A DNA stretch of 64,000 bases from Algoriphagus hitonicola (GTDB lineage Bacteria > Bacteroidota > Bacteroidia > Cytophagales > Cyclobacteriaceae). Made by a program: the position numbers and the translations under genes. The stretch's first letter is position 1. Every line of letters begins with the position of its first letter. The notes beneath the pieces are model-generated. The model had not been told where the DNA came from. It saw only the letters and a program-made list of their open reading frames with translations, and searched no databases. This document shows, piece by piece, positions 17,975 through 25,591 of the stretch. The stretch is from contig NZ_FOPC01000002.1 of assembly GCF_900113375.1 (NCBI RefSeq), positions 372,001-436,000 on the forward strand, given 5' to 3'.

Positions 17975-18778
17975 ATGAAGGAATTGGAATTAAAAAGACT
18001 TTTGGAGCAAACACAGGAAGTAGCAAAGTCCGTTGGAGCTTTTATTCGAAAAGAACGGCAACATTTTGATGTCAAAAATGTGGAACACAAAGGATTCAAC
18101 GACCTCGTTTCCTATGTGGACAAAGAAGCTGAGCGGCAGATTGTCGAGCGGCTGTCCGAGATTTTTCCAGAAGCTGGATTTATTACCGAAGAAGGCACCA
18201 ATACCACCCGCGCAGAAAAATACAATTGGGTCATAGATCCCTTGGATGGCACCACCAATTTTATCCACGGCCTGCCGATCTTTTCGGTCAGTATTGCCCT
18301 GATGGATCGGGATGAGGTGATCTTGGGCGTAGTCTATGAGATCAACCTCCACGAATGCTTTTATGCTATAAAAGGCGGCGGTGCTTTTTGTAATGAAACT
18401 TCCATCAGGGTAAGTTCAGCTCCTGATTTGGGGGCTTCTCTGATTGCGACCGGATTTCCCTACTATAATTTTGAACTGATCGATAAGTATTTGGCCACGC
18501 TTAAATCCCTGATGCAATGCACCCATGGCCTTCGTAGATTCGGTTCAGCGGCGGTGGATTTGGCTTATGTGGCAGCAGGTCGGATTGAGGGGTTTTTTGA
18601 GTACAATCTCAATTCCTATGATGTGGCAGCCGGAGCGTTGATCGTGCAGGAAGCTGGCGGAAAAGTAACTGATTTCTCCGGAGGAAAAGATTACATTTTT
18701 GGAAGAGAAATCCTTGCCACCAATTCGAAAATCCACGAGGAGTTTTTTGCCGAACTAAATCGAATTTGGTCAGCCTAA
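17975..18778 (+). CDS. Inositol monophosphatase family protein
   Basis: Mg2+-dependent phosphomonoesterase (inositol-1-phosphatase / SuhB type). Start set at the internal Met (MKELELKRLLEQ) at 17975, giving 267 residues, the family norm; the earlier ATG at 17909 overlaps rsmI and adds 22 atypical residues. Metal-binding motifs are present: VSYVDKEAE, FITEEGTN, WVIDPLDGTTNFIHG near residue 85, and the C-terminal NSYDVAAGALIVQEAGGKVTD. The last 9 bases overlap the convergent AEC transporter gene. Confidence 0.92.
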   Translation: MKELELKRLLEQTQEVAKSVGAFIRKERQHFDVKNVEHKGFNDLVSYVDKEAERQIVERLSEIFPEAGFITEEGTNTTRAEKYNWVIDPLDGTTNFIHGLPIFSVSIALMDRDEVILGVVYEINLHECFYAIKGGGAFCNETSIRVSSAPDLGASLIATGFPYYNFELIDKYLATLKSLMQCTHGLRRFGSAAVDLAYVAAGRIEGFFEYNLNSYDVAAGALIVQEAGGKVTDFSGGKDYIFGREILATNSKIHEEFFAELNRIWSA

Positions 18779-19678
18779 AAACCAAAACCAAATACCCAAA
18801 CTAAGGATCGAGACCAGCATTCCCAGACCGGATAAAAGAGCCGCTAGCCTAGGAGCAAGATTATAATTGATCGCTACAATAGAACCCGTAATCATGGGCG
18901 CCATCGCTGACTCCATCACTGTGACTTTGAAAGTCAGTCCATCCGGATCCAAAAAATTTCGGTAAATCAGGAATACAATCAAAGGGGCAAAGACCAAACG
19001 GTAACTCAAGCCTAACCAAAAATGGGAAGAACGAAAGTCCGCCTTTTGGATCCGAAAACGCAAACCGATAGCTAGCAAAGCCACAGGCGCCATGGTTTTT
19101 CCTATCCAGGTCAATATCGGAATCAAAAATTCCGGCGTACTCCATCCCATCAAGCTCATCACCAAGGTCCCGATCAGAAAACCAAAGGGCGGAAATTTGA
19201 TGATCTTCAATGGTATTGATCCCAAATTCCCTTTTTGATGGCTGTAAAGCGAAGCAATGATGATCGCCATAGAAGAAACCAGTAGAAAAGACCCTCCCTG
19301 ATCCATCAGCAAAGCCACGGGCAATCCCGCCTTTCCATACAATGCTTCTATGACTGGAAAGCCCAAGAAAGAGGTATTGGCCAAACCAGCCACAATGGCT
19401 AAACAGCCGGTTACCTGAGGAGTCCAATTCAAAATTTTTCCCAGAATACCAAAGAGCAGCCAAGAGAGAAAAAAAGTTAGCCAGGCCGCTGAAATAGGAA
19501 TCAGTAAGTCCCAGCCCGGCTCAATCTGCGGGATATACAAGAGGGCCAATGCCGGCAAAACTAAATTGAATAAGTAGGCATTTACCCATGTCACTGCTTT
19601 GTCGGTCGGGAAGCCCTCTCTCCGCTGCAAAATCAATCCCGCGAGCAAAAAAAGAAAAGCGATCAAGGCTGCTATCAT
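18770..19678 (-). CDS. AEC family transporter (auxin efflux carrier fold)
   Basis: 302 residues with about ten membrane helices in two five-helix halves, as in AEC carriers of organic acids or amino acids. Landmarks are the N-terminal half ending in LNWTPQVTGCLAIVAGLANTSFLGFPVIEALYG with the helix-breaking Pro, and the second half with VTVMESAMAPMITGSIVAINYNL. The substrate cannot be read from the sequence. It is antisense-overlapping at the 3' end with the inositol monophosphatase gene (9 bases). Confidence 0.88.
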   Translation of the reverse strand: MIAALIAFLFLLAGLILQRREGFPTDKAVTWVNAYLFNLVLPALALLYIPQIEPGWDLLIPISAAWLTFFLSWLLFGILGKILNWTPQVTGCLAIVAGLANTSFLGFPVIEALYGKAGLPVALLMDQGGSFLLVSSMAIIIASLYSHQKGNLGSIPLKIIKFPPFGFLIGTLVMSLMGWSTPEFLIPILTWIGKTMAPVALLAIGLRFRIQKADFRSSHFWLGLSYRLVFAPLIVFLIYRNFLDPDGLTFKVTVMESAMAPMITGSIVAINYNLAPRLAALLSGLGMLVSILSLGIWFWFLG

Positions 19679-19784
19679 AAAGCCAAGTTATAAACTGCTT
19701 TATTATTAACACAAATTTAATTTGGCACAATTGTAGTTGCCTGAAAATCAGCCTACTTTTAATTTTAAAACAAACCCAGACAGG

Positions 19785-20012
19785 ATGAGTAAACTAATAC
19801 CGATTTTCATTAATGGCAAAAAGTGGGTGCAATTGTCCCAATTGACCAAAGATCAAGAACGAAAGTTAAAATCATGGCTTCCGATCAATTGTCTCAAAAA
19901 AATACTTTTCAACGGAATTGAATTAAAAGATTGTGTGGACTTTGAAACCTATGAATTTTGGTTCAAAAGCTCACAGATCAACGGGCAAAAACAAGAGTCG
20001 CTTGATTTTTAG
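19785..20012 (+). CDS. Small hypothetical protein
   Basis: 75 residues, basic and soluble, with no membrane segment. Start at the ATG 19785; an upstream TTG start at 19737 would add 16 residues. The middle has LIPIFINGKKWVQLSQLTKDQERKLKSWLP and the C-terminus NGIELKDCVDFETYEFWF, which looks like a compact alpha/beta fold. No family recognised. It stands alone, divergent from the AEC gene, 70 bases before the end of the next minus-strand gene. Codon use is like the neighbours, which is why it is kept. Confidence 0.55.
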   Translation: MSKLIPIFINGKKWVQLSQLTKDQERKLKSWLPINCLKKILFNGIELKDCVDFETYEFWFKSSQINGQKQESLDF

Positions 20013-20081
20013 GATAAAAACCAGTTTGTTTTTCCATCCTAAAACAGCTGCGATCTTTTGAATTTTTGGAAATCAAACGGA

Positions 20082-20456
20082 TCACTCCAGCCCAAAACTT
20101 TTCCGTTTATCTTTAAAATACCACTCCAATTCCGGATAGACCAGACTAGTTGCCTCGGGAATTCCGTCCAACACCAACTCCATTTTTCCCTCCAGTTCAT
20201 CCTGATTCAGCTGCATTCCCTCGATCAAAAAGATCAAATCTTCCAAAGACATCGGTTCTTCGATTTTTGAAGGGTAAAGCAAGTAATCATTGCCGTAAAA
20301 ATCCACCGCTTCCAAATGTATCCTAAAATCTACCTGATGGGCATAGATGCTAATTTGCTCTCCCCAAGTGGATTCGGGATAATGCAGCTTCACCAGCAAG
20401 ATCGAACTGGTTTCCGCTGTGAAATAATTTTCCGGCCGAAATTTAAAATCCACCAT
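20082..20456 (-). CDS. Hypothetical cytosolic protein, 124 residues
   Basis: Acidic, soluble, no signal peptide. Contains FTAETSSILLVKLHYPESTWGEQISIYAHQVDF and an acidic helix LEDLIFLIEGMQLNQDELEGKMELVLD, ending ELEWYFKDKRKSFGLE. The length, codon use and start Met are convincing, but I recognise no family. It is convergent with the small gene at 19785 and divergent from glyA, whose promoter lies in the gap upstream. Confidence 0.6.
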   Translation of the reverse strand: MVDFKFRPENYFTAETSSILLVKLHYPESTWGEQISIYAHQVDFRIHLEAVDFYGNDYLLYPSKIEEPMSLEDLIFLIEGMQLNQDELEGKMELVLDGIPEATSLVYPELEWYFKDKRKSFGLE

Positions 20457-20531
20457 AAAGCGAATTTACAAAGGAGAATTCAGCTTTTTGCCAAAGTCCC
20501 CTCTGATTCCAATTTTCAATTCCAATCTACA

Positions 20532-20562
20532 TTGGATTATAGGGACTTTCAGGCTATTTTTG
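20532..20562 (+). promoter_or_regulatory. Predicted promoter of glyA
   Basis: TTG (20532-20534), 20-base spacer, then TATTTTTG (20555-20562), an exact fit to the Bacteroidota TTG / TAnnTTTG pattern. It leaves a leader of about 55 bases before the glyA ATG. Confidence 0.55.
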
Positions 20563-20622
20563 AGCTTGCATAAGATGGCTCAGGCTGTTTTGAAATTGAG
20601 TTGCCCTCGAACCCCCTAATTT

Positions 20623-21891
20623 ATGAAAAGAGATACCCTTGTATTTGATCTGATCAACCAAGAAGAAGATAGACAAAAGCGTGGAATCGAGCTGATTGCC
20701 TCGGAAAACTTTACCAGCAAGCAGGTCATGGAAGCCGCTGGCAGCGTCCTGACCAATAAATACGCGGAAGGCCTTCCCAAAAAGCGCTACTATGGAGGAT
20801 GTGAAGTAGTCGATGAAATCGAGCAAATTGCCATCGATCGGGCCAAAGAACTCTTTGGTGCTACCTGGGCAAACGTACAGCCTCATTCAGGCGCCCAAGC
20901 CAATGCTGCCGTTATGCTCGCTTGTCTTAAGGCGGGCGATTCGATTTTGGGATTTGATCTTTCTCATGGAGGACATTTGACCCATGGTTCACCGGTTAAT
21001 TTCTCAGGAAAATTATACGATCCCCATTTTTATGGAGTAGAAGAAGAGACCGGGGTCATCGATTATAATAAAGTAGAAGCGAAAGCGCTTGAAGTAAAGC
21101 CAAAAATGATCATCTGCGGAGCTTCGGCATATTCCAGAGACTGGGATTATGAGCGTCTGCGGGATATCGCAGATCAAGTCGATGCCATTTTATTGGCCGA
21201 CATTTCCCACCCCTCTGGTTTGATTGCAAGAGGCCTATTGAATGATCCTCTGGAATTTTGTCACATTGTAACCACTACTACACACAAAACACTGAGAGGA
21301 CCTCGTGGAGGTTTGATTTTAATGCGTGATGATTTTGACAATCCATGGGGCATCACCACGCCAAAGGGGGAAATCCGAAAAATGTCTGCCCTACTCGATA
21401 TGGGCGTTTTCCCAGGTACGCAGGGCGGACCTTTGGAGCATATTATTGCAGCTAAAGCCATCGCTTTTCAAGAGGCACTTTCGGATGAATACATGGAATA
21501 CATCCTGCAAGTGAAAAAAAATGCATCCGTTATGGCCGAAGAGTTCGTAAATCTCGGATATCAGCTGATTTCCGGTGGTACCGACAATCATTTGATGCTG
21601 ATCGACCTTAGAAATAAAGAGTTGACAGGAAAACTCGCAGAAGAAACCTTGGGCAAAGTGGACATTACGATCAATAAAAACATGGTGCCATTTGATACCA
21701 AATCACCTTTTGTGACTTCCGGGATGCGAGTGGGAACGGCTGCGGTGACCACACGAGGACTCAAAGAGGACGACATGAAAAAAATCGTCCAATACATCGA
21801 CAAAGCACTGATGAATCACAGTGATGAGGCAACGCTCTCAAAAATCCGCTCAGAAGTCAATGAGTGGATGATTCAATTTCCACTTTATTAA
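20623..21891 (+). CDS. glyA: Serine hydroxymethyltransferase
   Basis: PLP enzyme interconverting serine and glycine with tetrahydrofolate. The 422 residues start with a helical arm, then [48 protein letters not shown] and [14 protein letters not shown]. The PLP lysine region is [15 protein letters not shown] near residue 215, followed by the C-terminal [14 protein letters not shown]. All are diagnostic. A good promoter lies upstream. The tatC reading frame begins near its 3' end. Confidence 0.97.
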   Translation: MKRDTLVFDLINQEEDRQKRGIELIASENFTSKQVMEAAGSVLTNKYAEGLPKKRYYGGCEVVDEIEQIAIDRAKELFGATWANVQPHSGAQANAAVMLACLKAGDSILGFDLSHGGHLTHGSPVNFSGKLYDPHFYGVEEETGVIDYNKVEAKALEVKPKMIICGASAYSRDWDYERLRDIADQVDAILLADISHPSGLIARGLLNDPLEFCHIVTTTTHKTLRGPRGGLILMRDDFDNPWGITTPKGEIRKMSALLDMGVFPGTQGGPLEHIIAAKAIAFQEALSDEYMEYILQVKKNASVMAEEFVNLGYQLISGGTDNHLMLIDLRNKELTGKLAEETLGKVDITINKNMVPFDTKSPFVTSGMRVGTAAVTTRGLKEDDMKKIVQYIDKALMNHSDEATLSKIRSEVNEWMIQFPLY

Positions 21892-21905
21892 TCCTAGCAT
21901 TACCT

Positions 21906-22763
21906 GTGGCATTAGACCAATATCAAGAGGAAGAGGAAGGAATGTCCTTTCTCGATCATCTGGAGGCCCTAAGATGGCATTTATTGCGATCGGTGGCAGC
22001 TATACTAGTTTTGAGCGTCATTGCTTTCCTATCCAAAAGCATTGTTTTTGGAATGGTTATTCTAGGGCCTTCAAAAGTTGACTTTCTGACCTATCGCGTT
22101 TTGTGCGATATCGGAGATTACTTTGGAATAGCGGCGCTTTGTATCGAAGAGCTGCCTTTTACCATCCAAAGCCGTCAAATGACCGGGCAGTTTTCCATGC
22201 ACATGACCTCGAGTTTTGTGGTCGGATTTGTGGTGGCCTTTCCTTATGTGTTCTGGGAATTTTGGAAATTTATCAGCCCGGGACTTTATGATCAGGAAAA
22301 AAACGCAGCCCGTGGAGCGGTTTTCTTTGTGAGTTTGCTTTTCTTCTTGGGGGCGGCTTTTGGTTATTTTATACTTTCTCCCCTGTCGATCAATTTCCTT
22401 TCCAATTACCAGTTGGACCCATCTATTCTCAATGAGTTTGATATTGGGTCTTATGTGACTACCTTGATTATGCTGGTATTGGCTTCGGCCATTATGTTTC
22501 AGTTGCCTGTCGTGATCTATTTCCTTTCCATGTCAGGCTTGGTAACTGCGGCTATTCTTCGAGCCTATAGAAGACATGCGATAGTCGTGATTTTAATTGT
22601 AGCAGCAATTATCACTCCTCCTGATGTCATCAGTCAGCTATTGATTGCCATGCCGATTTTGGTGCTTTATGAAGCAGGAATAACTATTGCGAAGCGATTG
22701 GAAAAAAAACGGGCAGTCAAAGCAGCTGAATACGAAAAACAATTTGAAAGAGACCCAGATTAA
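21906..22763 (+). CDS. tatC: Sec-independent (Tat) translocase subunit TatC
   Basis: Twin-arginine signal receptor in the inner membrane. Start taken as GTG at 21906 (285 residues, MALDQYQEEEEGMSFLDHLEALR), since the longer ATG at 21864 would lie inside glyA; an ATG at 21942 is the other candidate. Six membrane segments are visible. TatC landmarks are SFLDHLEALRWHLLRS at the N-terminus, FVVAFPYVFWEFWKFISPGLYDQEK in the second loop, and ITPPDVISQLLIAMPILVLYEAGI at the end. It lies 14 bases after glyA and 12 before rpiB. No tatA is in the window. Confidence 0.93.
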   Translation: MALDQYQEEEEGMSFLDHLEALRWHLLRSVAAILVLSVIAFLSKSIVFGMVILGPSKVDFLTYRVLCDIGDYFGIAALCIEELPFTIQSRQMTGQFSMHMTSSFVVGFVVAFPYVFWEFWKFISPGLYDQEKNAARGAVFFVSLLFFLGAAFGYFILSPLSINFLSNYQLDPSILNEFDIGSYVTTLIMLVLASAIMFQLPVVIYFLSMSGLVTAAILRAYRRHAIVVILIVAAIITPPDVISQLLIAMPILVLYEAGITIAKRLEKKRAVKAAEYEKQFERDPD

Positions 22764-22775
22764 AGACCTAGCATC

Positions 22776-23213
22776 ATGAGTAAAAAAATAGCAATTGGAG
22801 GCGACCATGCCGGATACGAATACAAAGAAAAACTGATTAAAAGCCTAGAAAACCTTGGTTATGAAGTCAAAGATTTTGGTCCTGGCTCGAATGCATCGGT
22901 GGATTATCCAGACTATGTACACCCCTTGTGTACCGCACTGGAAAAAGGTGAATTTGAGCAGGGAATTCTGATCTGTGGTAGTGGAAATGGCGTCGCCATC
23001 ACGGCCAACAAACATCAGGGAATCCGTGCGGCTCTTTGCTGGAATGAAGATTTGGCAGCATTGGCTAGACAGCATAATGATGCCAATATCTTGGCACTTC
23101 CAGCCCGTTTCATCACTTTCGAGTTGGCAGAAAAATTAGCCGAAATCTTCCTTACTACGGACTTCGAAGGAGGAAGACACGCCACTCGAGTCAATAAAAT
23201 CGCCTGTAGCTAA
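22776..23213 (+). CDS. rpiB: Ribose-5-phosphate isomerase B
   Basis: Interconverts ribose-5-phosphate and ribulose-5-phosphate in the pentose phosphate pathway. The 145 residues begin with IAIGGDHAGYEYKEKL and contain VDYPDYVHPLC. They also hold the catalytic Cys loop ILICGSGNGVAITANKHQGIRAALCWNEDLA and the ending RHATRVNKI. Length and motifs match RpiB/LacAB. It is probably the last gene of glyA-tatC-rpiB; 169 bases of apparently featureless sequence follow. Confidence 0.95.
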   Translation: MSKKIAIGGDHAGYEYKEKLIKSLENLGYEVKDFGPGSNASVDYPDYVHPLCTALEKGEFEQGILICGSGNGVAITANKHQGIRAALCWNEDLAALARQHNDANILALPARFITFELAEKLAEIFLTTDFEGGRHATRVNKIACS

Positions 23214-23382
23214 ATATTTAAAATGAGGTAAACCAATGCTGGTTTTTCATTGGCGGCACCCATTTAATGATGTTGATTGTTTTCTATTCATCATCTTAGC
23301 TGTCTATTTTATCTTTAAAAAGTAAGGGAAAAGATCTGGCTTTTCTCATCTTTGGTAACCAAAAATCTGAAGAGAACTGAAG

Positions 23383-24852
23383 ATGAAAAGACAAGAAGAT
23401 CTGACCTTGGACCCTGAAAATTGGGAAGAAATGCGACAGCTCGGCCATCAAATGGTGGACGATATGATCGACTATTGGAAATCCATCCGGGAGCAAAAAA
23501 TCTGGAAACCTATTCCAACGGATGTCAAGGAGTTTCTGGACCAACCTCTTCCGAAGAAAGGCCAAGATCCAAAAGAAATCTATGACGAGTTTAAACAATA
23601 CATTTTTCCATACAACAAGGGGAATGTCCATCCCCGATTTTTTGCCTGGATTCAGGGTACTGGAACACCGCTCGGGAGTTTGGCCGATTTTCTAGCTTCC
23701 GGGATGAATCCCAATACCACCATTGGTGAGCATGCTGCGATGTACGTCGATCGACAAGTAATCAATTGGTGCAAAGAATTGATGGGGTTTCCTATGGATG
23801 CGTCTGGTATTCTGGTCAGCGGCGGATCGATGGCCAATATCACTGCCCTTACGGTAGCCAGAAACTCGGTGGATGGGTTGCAAATCCGAAAAAACGGACT
23901 TCGTCAAACTGAACCCAAGTTGGTCTTATACTGCTCTACTGAAACCCATTCCTGCATTGATAAAGCTGCTGAAATCATTGGACTGGGAAGTGATTCGGTC
24001 CGAAAAATCCCGGTGAATGAGTCCTTTGAAATGAGTGCTGAGCTGCTTGAGCAGCAAATTGAATCTGATCTTGCTGCGGGGCTCTCACCCTTTGCCGTCG
24101 TCGGAACTTCGGGCACGGTGAATACAGGAGCTATTGATCCCCTGGATGAGCTTTTAGCTATTTGCAAAAAATACAAACTTTGGTTTCACATTGATGGGGC
24201 TTACGGTGCCTTGGCTAAACTCGACCCGAGATACGAGTCGCGGTTGAAGGCTATTGAGTCAGCTGACAGCCTGGCCTTTGACTTGCACAAATGGCTCTAT
24301 GTCCCCTATGAAGTGGGCTGCACGCTGATCCGAGATGCCAAAAAACACCGAAATGCCTTTGCGATCACTCCAAATTATTTGCTTCAGGAAAAGCGTGGAC
24401 TTTCGGGTGGATTGGACTCCATCAATCACTACGGCTTTGAGCTATCTAGGGGATTCAAAGCCCTCAAAGTATGGATGTCTCTCAAAGAACATGGCCGGGA
24501 TAAATATGCTCAGCTCATCGCACAAAATAACGATCAGGCGCTTTATTTGGCCGAATTGGTCAATCAGCATGCTGAATTGGAACTCACCGCTCCGGTCTGT
24601 ATGAGTATTACATGCTTCCGAATGATAAAAAACGGTGCCAACGAGGAGTTCTTACAAGACCTCAATCGGGAGATTTTGCTCCGACTTCAAGAAGAAGGCA
24701 TCGCCTCTCCAAGCTCTACGGTTTTGCATGGAAAATATACCCTCCGAATCGCCAATGTCAATCAGCGAACCCGAATGGAAGATATGGATCTACTGGTGAG
24801 AAAGGTGCTTAGATTAGGAAGAGAAATCCTCAAATTAGGAGCAGAAATTTAA
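23383..24852 (+). CDS. PLP-dependent group II decarboxylase (aromatic-L-amino-acid type)
   Basis: Decarboxylates an amino acid, probably aromatic; the exact substrate is not readable. The 489 residues follow the family order: N-terminal QMVDDMIDYWKSIRE, NVHPRFFAWIQGTGTP, the region ASGILVSGGSMANITALTVAR, TETHSCIDKAAEIIG, FHIDGAYGALA, and the PLP lysine in FDLHKWLYVPYEVGC. It ends with a substrate-side domain containing RLQEEGIASPSSTVLHGKYTLRI. It stands alone, 60 bases before a small secreted protein gene. Confidence 0.9.
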   Translation: MKRQEDLTLDPENWEEMRQLGHQMVDDMIDYWKSIREQKIWKPIPTDVKEFLDQPLPKKGQDPKEIYDEFKQYIFPYNKGNVHPRFFAWIQGTGTPLGSLADFLASGMNPNTTIGEHAAMYVDRQVINWCKELMGFPMDASGILVSGGSMANITALTVARNSVDGLQIRKNGLRQTEPKLVLYCSTETHSCIDKAAEIIGLGSDSVRKIPVNESFEMSAELLEQQIESDLAAGLSPFAVVGTSGTVNTGAIDPLDELLAICKKYKLWFHIDGAYGALAKLDPRYESRLKAIESADSLAFDLHKWLYVPYEVGCTLIRDAKKHRNAFAITPNYLLQEKRGLSGGLDSINHYGFELSRGFKALKVWMSLKEHGRDKYAQLIAQNNDQALYLAELVNQHAELELTAPVCMSITCFRMIKNGANEEFLQDLNREILLRLQEEGIASPSSTVLHGKYTLRIANVNQRTRMEDMDLLVRKVLRLGREILKLGAEI

Positions 24853-24912
24853 GATTTGGCTTTATTTTCGTGGTTTAAAACAGGACTTTTCTTTTACTCA
24901 AAACAATTGATT

Positions 24913-25359
24913 ATGAATCTTAAAAAATTAATGTTGGCGGTGTTTTTTATGGGAACATTCGCCGTTTTAGAATCAAATGCACAGGAATTAGGCTTACGTT
25001 TCGGTAACGTAAACGGGAATAATGTAGCCTTGGACGGAGTTTTTTCTCTAGGGGAATTTAGCCGGGTTCACGGGGATTTGAGCTTTGGTGGAGGCGGAGT
25101 AGGATTGGATTTGCTTTGGAATCCAATTTACCGACCTATTCCGGATACAGAGTTTAATTATTACTTGGGATTTGGTCCCTCGGTCTTTTTGGGAGAGCCT
25201 TTTCTCCTTGGAGCTGCGGGAGAAATCGGTGCCGAATACCAATTTCCCGACATTCCCTTAATTGTTGGCTTGGACTGGAGACCTTACTTTATGCTGGTCG
25301 AAACCACGTTTTTCGATGCGGGAGGATTTGGACTTAACGTGAGATGGAGATTAAATTAG
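24913..25359 (+). CDS. Small secreted outer-membrane-like beta protein
   Basis: 148 residues from the ATG at 24913, with signal peptide MNLKKLMLAVFFMGTFAVLESNAQ and a mature part of alternating aromatic and Gly residues. It closes with GFGLNVRWRLN, an aromatic strand typical of small outer-membrane barrels. The pattern ELGLRFGN, GVGLDLLWNP and PSVFLGEPFLLGAAGEIGAEYQF resembles small eight-stranded barrel families of Bacteroidota, but no specific family is recognised. A strong terminator follows. Confidence 0.7.
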   Translation: MNLKKLMLAVFFMGTFAVLESNAQELGLRFGNVNGNNVALDGVFSLGEFSRVHGDLSFGGGGVGLDLLWNPIYRPIPDTEFNYYLGFGPSVFLGEPFLLGAAGEIGAEYQFPDIPLIVGLDWRPYFMLVETTFFDAGGFGLNVRWRLN

Positions 25360-25366
25360 CATTCAA

Positions 25367-25395
25367 GACCGAGCACTCCACTCGGTCTTTTTTTT
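25367..25395 (+). terminator. Intrinsic terminator of the small barrel gene
   Basis: GACCGAG / CTCGGTC with a 7-base loop followed by eight T, starting 8 bases after the stop codon. Confidence 0.93.
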
Positions 25396-25591
25396 AACCC
25401 GGATTATGCATTAGGATCCGTAGTAGCCTGTCCCGACTTTCGGGAAGAATTCAAACCGCAATAAAAATCAATCCGCCTGAGGCGGAGAATGAGGCATAGC
25501 ACCGCTATGGTGATTGAGCTAAATGCAGCAAAGCGATTGATTTTAAAGCAGTTTGGGATCGTAATAGGAAGTCTAATGCATATTTCGGGTT
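25396..25591. repeat. 196-bp palindromic, repeat-like element with terminal inverted repeats
   Basis: The ends are imperfect inverted repeats, AACCCGGATTATGCATTAG at 25396-25414 and its near-complement at 25573-25591 (17 of 19 match). Inside is a second inverted pair: CAAACCGCAATAAAAATC near 25452 against a close complement near 25546. Between them are short hairpins, TCCCGA-CTT-TCGGGA, CCGCC-TGA-GGCGG and CATAGC-ACC-GCTATG. The element spans exactly from the upstream terminator to the first base of the TonB receptor stop. It looks like a MITE or BIME-type element. No second copy was seen in the window. Confidence 0.7.

Noticed and set aside
25396..25591. CRISPR array or tRNA-like structure
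   Set aside because: The hairpins differ from one another and are not periodic, and no acceptor/anticodon arrangement is present.
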